The position numbers and the translations under genes were made by a program. From Bacillota bacterium (GTDB lineage: Bacteria; Bacillota_E; RBS10-35; JAJYVN01), in the NCBI GenBank assembly GCA_021846605.1, contig JAJZWQ010000029.1, positions 1 to 24,139 on the forward strand: a stretch of 24,139 nucleotides of DNA. Reading direction: 5' to 3'. The notes under the pieces were generated by a model. It did not search any database, had not been told where the DNA came from, and worked only from the letters and a program-made list of their open reading frames with translations. This document shows positions 15,339 through 21,213 of the stretch, piece by piece (within the stretch, counting starts at the first letter, position 1; the number at the start of each line of letters is the position of its first letter).

Positions 15339-17006
15339 GTGGCGCAGACGTCGGAGCAGAGTGCGATTGTCGGCATCGACCTCGGGACGACCAATTCCCT
15401 GATCGCGGTGGTGCAGGACCGCGTTCCCAGGGTGCTGGACGTCGACGGCGGGCCGCTGCTGCCGTCGGTGGTCGGCATGGACGCGGCCGGAGAACTGCTC
15501 GTCGGCACGGCGGCGCGCAACCAGTGGGTGGCGGCGCCGGAGCGCACGGTGCGCTCGATCAAGCGCCGCATGGGCGAACGCGACTACACGGTCGCCCTGG
15601 GGGACACCCACCACACCCCGGAGGAGATCTCGGCCCACATCCTCCGGCGGCTGGCGGCCCGGGCGACGCCGGCCCTGGCGGGCGGGGTCCGCCAGGCGGT
15701 CATCACCGTGCCCGCCTACTTCGCCCAGCACCAGCGCCAGGCCACCATGCGGGCAGGGGAACTGGCCGGGCTGGAGGTGGTGCGGCTCCTGAACGAGCCC
15801 ACGGCCGCCGCGCTGGCATACGGCCTGGACCGCGCCGGCGCGGAGACGGTGCTGGTCTACGACCTGGGCGGCGGCACCTTCGATGTGTCCGTGGTGGAAC
15901 TGGGCGACGGTGTCACGGAGGTGCGGGCCTCGCACGGAAACCGCCAACTGGGGGGCGACGACTTCGATGCCCTGATCCTGGACGAACTGGCAAACGCATT
16001 CCACCAGCGCCACGGCGTGGACCTGCGCGGCAACCGCCAGGCGATGGCCCGCCTGTCCCGGGCGGCCGAAGCCGCCAAGCTGCGACTGTCCGACCACCCG
16101 TACGCGACCATCCGCGAGGAATTCCTGGCGGAGAAGGATGGGCGTCCCCTCCACCTCGAGGCGGAACTCACCCGCTCCCGCTTCGAGGAGTTGATCGCCC
16201 CGCTGCTGGACGGGACGCTGGAGGCGGTGCGGCGTGCCCTGCGGGACGCCGAACTGGATGCGCGCGCCCTTGACGCGGTGCTCCTGGTGGGCGGCTCCAC
16301 CCGCATCCCCGCCGTGCGCGACCTGGTCGCCGAGGAGTTGGGGTGCCAGCCGCGCCAGGACGTACACCCGGAGTTGGCCGTGGCCCTGGGGGCCGCCGTC
16401 TCGGGGGCGCTGGCCGCCGGCGTGGACGTGGGAACGGTGCTGGTGGATGTCTGCCCGCACTCACTGGGTGTCAGCGCCGTGGGCCTCCAGGCCGGCCAGT
16501 ACAGCGAGGACGTGTTCGTGCCGCTCATCCGGCGCAACACCGTGATTCCCGTCTCCCGCTCCGAATTCTTCTACACCCTCACGCCGGACCAGACCGCGGT
16601 CAACGTGGAGGTGTACCAGGGCGAGGAGTTGGTGGCCAGCCGCAATACCCGGTTGGGCGCGGTGCGGTTCGAGGGGTTGTCCAAGGCGCCGGATGGCGGC
16701 CAGCGCGAGGTGCTGGTGGCCTTCGACTACGACGTCAACGGCATCCTGCACGTGGCCGCGGTGGACCGCCGCACCGGGCGGAAGCGGGAGGCGCACCTGC
16801 ACACCGCGGCGCTGTCCGAGGTGGCGGCGACCGGCGGTGAGGACGAGGTGCTACGCCAGCGCCTGGAGCGGCTGCGTGGGAACGTCCCGGAAACGGCCGC
16901 CCAGCGGCTGCGAGGGCTCCTGGAACGGCAGGTCGCGGCCGGGGAGGCGGCCGCCTGGCGCGAAGAGGCCGCAGACTTCCTGCTGGAGTACGGTGGGGAG
17001 TATTGA
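15339..17006 (+). CDS. Short Hsp70 (DnaK-like) chaperone
   Basis: This 555-residue ATP-driven chaperone has an intact nucleotide-binding domain (1-360). It shows phosphate-1 GIDLGTTNS (12-20), the catalytic lysine in SIKRRMG (K75), EPTAAALAYGL (153-163), phosphate-2 DLGGGTFDVS (175-184) and the adenosine motif LLVGGSTRIPAVR (315-327). The linker reads TVLVDV in place of the usual VLLLDV. The substrate-binding beta domain covers about 373-490. The helical lid is only about 55 residues, against roughly 130 in DnaK, and there is no acidic EEVD-like tail. This marks it as a specialised Hsp70, not the housekeeping copy. The GTG start has GGAGG three bases upstream, which is close; an upstream in-frame ATG at 15303 overlaps grpE and lacks an SD. 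No CIRCE or HAIR heat-shock operator was found ahead of the cluster. Confidence 0.93.
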   Translation: MAQTSEQSAIVGIDLGTTNSLIAVVQDRVPRVLDVDGGPLLPSVVGMDAAGELLVGTAARNQWVAAPERTVRSIKRRMGERDYTVALGDTHHTPEEISAHILRRLAARATPALAGGVRQAVITVPAYFAQHQRQATMRAGELAGLEVVRLLNEPTAAALAYGLDRAGAETVLVYDLGGGTFDVSVVELGDGVTEVRASHGNRQLGGDDFDALILDELANAFHQRHGVDLRGNRQAMARLSRAAEAAKLRLSDHPYATIREEFLAEKDGRPLHLEAELTRSRFEELIAPLLDGTLEAVRRALRDAELDARALDAVLLVGGSTRIPAVRDLVAEELGCQPRQDVHPELAVALGAAVSGALAAGVDVGTVLVDVCPHSLGVSAVGLQAGQYSEDVFVPLIRRNTVIPVSRSEFFYTLTPDQTAVNVEVYQGEELVASRNTRLGAVRFEGLSKAPDGGQREVLVAFDYDVNGILHVAAVDRRTGRKREAHLHTAALSEVAATGGEDEVLRQRLERLRGNVPETAAQRLRGLLERQVAAGEAAAWREEAADFLLEYGGEY

Positions 17007-17044
17007 AGGGGCGCCTGCCCCGTGGGCCCGGACCGAGCCGGGCG

Positions 17045-17084
17045 CCGGGCTTGGTCGCGGAGGAGACCGTGCCGCCAAGCCCGG
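17045..17084 (+). terminator. Inverted repeat after the Hsp70 gene, possible terminator
   Basis: CCGGGCTTGG (17045-17054) and CCAAGCCCGG (17075-17084) form a perfect 10-bp stem with a 20-base loop, about 40 bases after the Hsp70 stop. The large loop and lack of a U-run make simple intrinsic termination uncertain. It is at least a strong transcript-end structure for the chaperone cluster. Confidence 0.4.
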
Positions 17085-17213
17085 TTGCGCGGAGGGACCG
17101 GGACCGCCCTGCGGAGATGGAGGGGACGCGGACCACCCACAACTGGGCCACCGGCATCGGCGGCAAAGTGGGGCCGCTTGGGGCAGACCCCCAACGGCAC
17201 TGGGGCGGGACTC

Positions 17214-17242
17214 TTGGCTTCACCTCCTCATGTTGGTAGACT
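17214..17242 (+). promoter_or_regulatory. Predicted promoter for the glycosyltransferase gene
   Basis: TTGGCT (17214-17219) and TAGACT (17237-17242) lie 17 bases apart, each matching four of six consensus bases. Transcription from near 17249 would give a leader of about 295 bases before the ATG at 17544, including the branched fold at 17265-17337. Confidence 0.4.
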
Positions 17243-17264
17243 TCCGCCCAAAAGGTGACAATGC

Positions 17265-17337
17265 GGTCCAGGATGCAGGGCAGGCCCGAGAAGTCGTGTG
17301 ACTCTCGGTTACGGCGGATGCACCCGCCATCCTGGCC
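17265..17337 (+). promoter_or_regulatory. Candidate structured RNA element (three-way junction)
   Basis: An outer stem (GGTCCAGGATG with CATCCTGGCC, one bulged T) encloses two hairpins. P2 is 17286-17308: CCGAG and AGTC pair with GACT and CTCGG, with one bulged A and loop GTGT. P3 is 17313-17328: GGCGG pairs with CCGCC around a 6-base loop. About ten purine-rich bases are left unpaired before P2. It matches no riboswitch class I recognise. It could be a cis-regulatory leader for the downstream gene or the relic of a mobile element. Confidence 0.35.
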
Positions 17338-17543
17338 AGATAGACGGAGTCCATCACCCCGCACGTGCATCCGGCGCTGGCGTCCTGGTCGGCGACCCAG
17401 CGTTGCGCTGTGCGGTGTGGGGGGGGAAAGCCCGTCGGACGCGGAAGCGTCCCGCTGGCCGCGCGGCGCGGGTAAAGCCGATCGCCAGCGAAACGGGTGT
17501 GGCGGCTCCAGGTGGCTTTCGCTTAAGGAGGGACTCCGCCCGC

Positions 17544-18869
17544 ATGACCGAGAGCCCGGAAGCGCCCTCGGCTACACCTGTCCCAACGAGCGGAGGCGAA
17601 CCTGGGCTGGGCAAGCGCCTGCGCGCGGCGCGGGCCGCTATCTATTTGGCGTTCGTCTTCGTGTTGGCGCTGGGGATCCGGGTTTGGTGGGTCCGCCACT
17701 GGATCATCGCCAACTATCCGGATCAACCCAGCCTCGAACAGTACGCGGCGAACGTCGCGCACGGGCTGTACTATGGCACGCACGGCGCCTACTGGCCCCC
17801 CGCCTTCATCTTTCTAGCGGGTTTTATCGAGCGGTGGTTTGGCACGGGGCATCAGTTTCTGGCCGTTCGTGAGACCAACGCCCTGCTGGGGGCGCTGGCG
17901 GTGTTGCTTACGGCCGATATCGCCCGGCGCATCGCGCGCTCGCCGGAGGCCGGGCTGGTCGCAGGCATCCTCGCCGCGCTCTTCGCACCGGCGATTTACT
18001 ACACCGACACGTTTTTGAACGCCACCCTGGATGCGCTGATGCTGGTGGCCGTGATCGATGCGGTGATTGTGTTGGGCGATGCTGCGGAGCCGACCGCCCG
18101 TCTGCTCACCCTGAATGGACTACTCCTGGGCATTGCGACCCTGACAAAAGAGACACTCCTGCCGCTCATCGTCCCCGCGGTGTTGTACTGGGGGACGGCC
18201 GGGCGCTGGCCGCACCGATGGCGGAAGGCGCTGGCGGCAGGGGTGGCCGTGCTGGCCCTCGCGCTCCTGGTCAATGTGCCGTGGACGATCCGCAACCTGC
18301 GCGTCACGGGATCCGCCGTGTTTGTGGACGTGAACGGTGGCGTTAACTGGTTGATCGCCCACAACCCGCAGAGCACAGGGCAGTGGATGAACCTGGGCAA
18401 CAACAACCCCATTCTGCTGCGGGGGTCCGGCTATGATCGGCCCAACACCAACCGCTACGCGATGCAGGCGGGCATGCGCTACTTCGAGGCACATCCGGTG
18501 CTGGACCTACACCAAGCGGTGCGCGTCTTCGCGCTCTTCTGGACTGAACGCGACCCCGATCTGGCCACGTACGGCTCGAGCCTGGCTCCCATCACCCGGG
18601 ACCTCCACCTGCCGCTGATCCGCTTCTCGCTCCTGCGAGACATCGGCCTGCTCGGCATGCTCGGCCTGATCCCCGCCTGGCGTCGTGGATTCCTCGTCCC
18701 CCTCACCCTCTTGGGGTTCTCTGGTGGGCTGGCGCTCTTGTTCTTTGCCCCGCGGTTCCGCCTCCCCGTTGACCCCTTGCTGATGGTCTCGGCCGCAGCC
18801 GGTGTGGTGGCGCTCGTGCGATGGGCCTATCGCAGTCAAGCGGGGGAGCCTGATCGTAAGCGGACCTGA
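17544..18869 (+). CDS. GT-C family integral membrane glycosyltransferase
   Basis: This 441-residue polytopic protein resembles the ArnT/PMT (GT39/GT83) class. These enzymes transfer sugars from polyprenyl-phosphate donors on the outer face of the cytoplasmic membrane. Hydrophobic segments are seen near 31-50, 86-99, 112-126, 137-152, 160-177, 188-198, 204-216, 230-247, 366-377, 383-402 and 411-425. The first external loop (about 51-85) carries NYPDQPSLEQYA and the YWPPAF motif; its Asp60 sits where the catalytic acidic residue of this family usually lies. LTKET (200-204) and RFRLPVDPLL (404-413) are also typical of the group. AAGGAGG lies 12 bases before the ATG, rather far. It appears to be a single-gene unit with its own promoter and long leader. 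Acceptor and donor are unknown; protein O-mannosylation or cell-wall glycan modification are both possible. Confidence 0.85.
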   Translation: MTESPEAPSATPVPTSGGEPGLGKRLRAARAAIYLAFVFVLALGIRVWWVRHWIIANYPDQPSLEQYAANVAHGLYYGTHGAYWPPAFIFLAGFIERWFGTGHQFLAVRETNALLGALAVLLTADIARRIARSPEAGLVAGILAALFAPAIYYTDTFLNATLDALMLVAVIDAVIVLGDAAEPTARLLTLNGLLLGIATLTKETLLPLIVPAVLYWGTAGRWPHRWRKALAAGVAVLALALLVNVPWTIRNLRVTGSAVFVDVNGGVNWLIAHNPQSTGQWMNLGNNNPILLRGSGYDRPNTNRYAMQAGMRYFEAHPVLDLHQAVRVFALFWTERDPDLATYGSSLAPITRDLHLPLIRFSLLRDIGLLGMLGLIPAWRRGFLVPLTLLGFSGGLALLFFAPRFRLPVDPLLMVSAAAGVVALVRWAYRSQAGEPDRKRT

Positions 18870-19129
18870 TGGCACCCTTGCCCGGGCCTTTACCCCGCTC
18901 TTCCCGCACAACCGGAAGCCATCCGGCCGAAGAGCCGGGCGCGTTGGCGGTGATCGGTGGCCCCTGCCCCGGCCGAGGCGTGCCGCCACGGGTGCACCCG
19001 GTGCGTTTCCGGACAAGGTACACTTGGGGCGGAGGGCTCGACCCTCCCTAGCCCGCACCTCCCTCTCCGTGTGGGCGCGCGGCCCGGCCAGCTTGGGCCC
19101 GGGAGGAGGGGGGTGAGAGGACTACGAGC
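18870..19129. other. Intergenic, one small hairpin
   Basis: No protein-like frame was found on either strand. GGAGGG / CCCTCC pair around a 5-base loop at 19031-19047. A TACACT at 19019-19024 resembles a -10, but no matching -35 is present. Confidence 0.35.
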
Positions 19130-19228
19130 TTGACGGTCCGTGTGGCGTTGTCCCACTCCGTGGTGATGGCGCTATGTGCGCTGGTGGTCCACGGCATTTA
19201 CCGCCAGTGGCGCTCCCGGAGAAAGTGA
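19130..19228 (+). CDS. Possible 32-residue single-span membrane peptide
   Basis: A TTG-started frame encodes 32 residues: a short polar start, a hydrophobic core (VVMALCALVVHGIY) and a strongly basic end (RQWRSRRK). This is the pattern of a small inner-membrane peptide with a positive-inside tail. AGAGGA lies about nine bases before the TTG. A perfect hairpin begins two bases after the stop, as expected at the end of a real transcript. Another very short frame (GTG at 19113, six codons) ends overlapping this TTG. No homologue is recognised, and the length allows chance. Confidence 0.35.
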   Translation: MTVRVALSHSVVMALCALVVHGIYRQWRSRRK

Positions 19229-19230
19229 GT

Positions 19231-19263
19231 GAGAGGCCGGGTGCGCCTATCACCCGGCCTCTC
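19231..19263 (+). terminator. Perfect 13-bp hairpin, probable terminator
   Basis: GAGAGGCCGGGTG and CACCCGGCCTCTC pair without mismatch around a 7-base loop. It follows the small peptide frame directly. No U-run is present on either side, so it may act with Rho or as an RNA 3' end, possibly in both directions. Confidence 0.5.
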
Positions 19264-19374
19264 GTGACCCGAAGCCCCTAGTTCCTTTGCGGCCGGGCTA
19301 CGCGCCCCACCGCAGGGCGCCGGGAGTAACCGGCGCTCCGCACAATTATCCTACCCAGATGCGCCGTCAATGCC

Positions 19375-19800
19375 TTACATGCCGCCGCCCCTTGGGGCAG
19401 AAGGCAGTGGGGTGCGGGGAGGCATCCGGGGACCACTGCCTTCTGCCTCCCCACACCCAGCTACGCACCCCTTGCACCACCGCCAGGGGGACTGGGCCCC
19501 GTCGCCGCTGACCACCACCGTGCCTCCGGGGGTGTCCAGCAGGGCCATCGCCGCCCCCAGGACGTGGCCCGCGGGTTGGCAGGTGATCTGCTAGTCGTTG
19601 TCTCCTGGGCCGGGGGGGCAGCAGTGGCACGGCTGCCGAACGGCAGCGGCGCACCCGCTGGAAGAATGCGTCCACGGCTGGCTGGCCGTATGCCGGCAGA
19701 TCGCCACCCGCCACCAGGTGTGGCAGCGTCCGGGATGGGATTCGGTGGGATGCGCCATTCGGGCCACCCAGCGGGCAGGGTGGCGTGGACGTTTGCCTGG
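19375..19800 (-). pseudogene. Decayed metallo-beta-lactamase-fold (beta-CASP-like) nuclease fragment
   Basis: Read on the minus strand, three pieces of an MBL-fold hydrolase can be followed in different frames. The first (about 19795-19720) contains VHATLP. The second (about 19715-19605) contains GQPAVDAFFQRV, like the region before the third metal motif. The third (about 19590-19500) contains PAGHVLGAAM, then LLDTPGG and VVSGD, which fit the motif-3 histidine and motif-4 aspartate. A TAG lies directly before the third piece and frame changes separate the others. After SGD the similarity ends and low-complexity codons run to a stop at 19375. The N-terminal HxHxDH metal site and most of the C-terminal half are missing. 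It was therefore probably an RNA/DNA-processing exonuclease-type gene, now dead. Confidence 0.5.
19396..19447. repeat. Perfect 15-bp inverted repeat with competing fold
   Basis: GGCAGAAGGCAGTGG (19396-19410) and CCACTGCCTTCTGCC (19433-19447) are perfect inverted copies around a 22-base spacer. The spacer's GGTGCGGGGAGGCA (19411-19424) can instead pair with TGCCTCCCCACACC (19444-19457) with one mismatch, so the two stems exclude each other. It lies where the MBL-fold pseudogene loses its similarity. Confidence 0.5.
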
Positions 19801-19858
19801 CGGGGTGCGGGGTGGGCAGAATCCCCAAAGCCCAGGTGCCAGGGCTTGCTTCGCGCGG

Positions 19859-19886
19859 GCGCCAGGTGGCGGGTGCCGCCTGGCGC
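19859..19886 (+). other. Strong 12-bp hairpin between pseudogene and nuclease operon
   Basis: GCGCCAGGTGGC pairs with GCCGCCTGGCGC (one T-G wobble) around the loop GGGT. It could end transcription coming from either side. The rest of 19801-20070 has no credible gene. Confidence 0.4.
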
Positions 19887-19990
19887 GCCCCTGCCGACCC
19901 GCACCGGCCGGCAGGCTCGCCGTGGCGGGCCAGGGTCCGGCCGACGCCCGGGCCTTGTGGCAACGCGACGGGCCAGTGACCGGTGGCCAC

Positions 19991-20026
19991 GCCCGCAGGT
20001 GGCGGAGGAAGCCGCTCCCTGCGGGC
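19991..20026 (+). other. Leader hairpin upstream of the nuclease gene
   Basis: GCCCGCAGG (19991-19999) and CCTGCGGGC (20018-20026) form a perfect 9-bp stem. An inner GCGG / CCGC stem and a small internal loop complete it. It ends about 35 bases before the ribosome binding site of the SbcD-like gene, so it may shape that leader. Confidence 0.4.
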
Positions 20027-20070
20027 GAAGCTTGTCTCCCTGTCGCGCGGAGGACGAAGGGGGGGAGCGC

Positions 20071-21213
20071 ATGGTCCGGTTCCTGCACACGGCGGACTGG
20101 CACCTCGGGATGCCGGCGCGCTTCCTGCAGGAGGAGGCGGCCAGCCGCTTTGCGGCGGCGCGGTTTGATGCCGTGCGCGCGTTGGGCAGGCTGGCGCGGG
20201 ACCGTGCCTGTAGCTTCATCCTGGCCTCGGGCGACATCTTCGACTCCAACCTGGTCGGCCGGCGCACCGTGCACCAGGCGACCACCGCGCTGGCCGAGGT
20301 GCCGGTGCCCGTCTACCTCATGCCCGGCAACCACGACCCGGCCGATCCGGTCACCGTGTATGGCCGGGACGAGTTCCGCCGCTCGCTGCCGCAGGGGGTG
20401 CGCGTGCTGGACGCACCCGGGGTGGTCGAAGCCTGTCCCGGGGTAGAGATCGTGGCGGCGCCCTGGCCCTCCAAGCGCCCAACGGAGGATCTGGCGGCTG
20501 TGGCCTGCCGCACGCTGGCCGCGCCGCCAAGCGGCACCATCCGGATCCTGGCCGCCCACGGCGCGGTCGACGTCCTGGCGGCGCAGGACTCCCTGGCGCC
20601 CTCCCTCATCCGGCTGCAGGCGCTCGAGGAGGCCCTTGCGTCCGGCCTGGTGCACTTTGTGGCCCTGGGCGACCGGCATTCCGTCACCAGCCTGGGGCGG
20701 ACGGGCCGCGTGTGGTACCCCGGGACACCGGAGGTGACGGCCTTCAACGAGGAGAGGGCCGGTCACGCGCTCGTGGTCGAGATCGATGCGGCGGGCTGCC
20801 GGGTGGAGCCGGTGCAGGTCGGCAAGTGGTGCTTCCTCCGCCAGCGGCAGGACGTCTCCGGGGCCGACGGCGTGAGCGCCCTGGACGAGTGGTTGGCCGA
20901 GCTTCCCAATAAGGGGGAGACGGTGCTCCGGCTGGAACTGGCGGGCACGGTCTCCATGGCGGAGCACGCACGCCTCTCCCTGGTCCTGGAGCGCTTTGGC
21001 GACGTCCTGGCCGGGCTCGATCTGGTGGATGAGGGATCCCAGGTGGCCGTCCTGCCCTCCCAGGACGACTTCGCCGATCTGCGGCTTGGCGGGTTTGCGG
21101 CCGCGGCGATCCGCGAGTTGCGCCAACAGGCCGCAGGTGAGGGGGAGGCGGCCCGATCCGCGCGGGAGGCCCTCCAGCTGGCCTTCCGGCTGGGCCGGGA
21201 GACCCCAGCATGA
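20071..21213 (+). CDS. SbcD/Mre11-like DNA repair exonuclease
   Basis: This 380-residue calcineurin-type metallophosphoesterase is expected to be the nuclease subunit of an SbcCD/Mre11-Rad50-type complex, cutting DNA ends and hairpins with manganese. Motifs in order: TADWHLG (D9, H11), GDIFD (D55), GNHD (N87, H88, D89), AAHGAV (H163) and GDRH (D201, H203). The last replaces the usual GHxH, a change I recall from related stand-alone repair exonucleases. The C-terminal third (about 250-380) would be the capping and ATPase-binding region. The ATG has a GGGGGGGAG four bases upstream. Its stop overlaps the ATPase start as ATGA, so the two subunits are translationally coupled. Because both differ from classical SbcCD, I give no gene symbol. 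Confidence 0.92.
   Translation: MVRFLHTADWHLGMPARFLQEEAASRFAAARFDAVRALGRLARDRACSFILASGDIFDSNLVGRRTVHQATTALAEVPVPVYLMPGNHDPADPVTVYGRDEFRRSLPQGVRVLDAPGVVEACPGVEIVAAPWPSKRPTEDLAAVACRTLAAPPSGTIRILAAHGAVDVLAAQDSLAPSLIRLQALEEALASGLVHFVALGDRHSVTSLGRTGRVWYPGTPEVTAFNEERAGHALVVEIDAAGCRVEPVQVGKWCFLRQRQDVSGADGVSALDEWLAELPNKGETVLRLELAGTVSMAEHARLSLVLERFGDVLAGLDLVDEGSQVAVLPSQDDFADLRLGGFAAAAIRELRQQAAGEGEAARSAREALQLAFRLGRETPA

Larger units (their letters stand above)
17007..17543. other. 537-base intergenic region with promoter and structured leader
   Basis: No credible gene lies here. It holds, in order: a weak GGGGC / GCCCC hairpin at 17008-17021, the inverted repeat at 17045-17084, a predicted promoter at 17214-17242, a branched RNA fold at 17265-17337, and a GGACGC / GCGTCC hairpin with a GGAA tetraloop at 17437-17452. 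The DNA from about 17215 to 17345 is visibly less GC-rich than the flanking genes. Confidence 0.5.

Noticed and set aside
17200..17345. Protein-like minus-strand peptide before the glycosyltransferase
   Set aside because: A short hydrophobic, less GC-rich stretch reads well in one minus frame, but it has no start signal, joins low-complexity codons on both sides, and coincides with the palindromic RNA fold. It could be a transposase scrap, but nothing supports that.
19287..19511. Plus-strand frame with a CLTC zinc-finger-like segment
   Set aside because: It crosses the inverted repeat and runs antisense to the MBL pseudogene, has no ribosome binding site, and the cysteines fit no known spacing.
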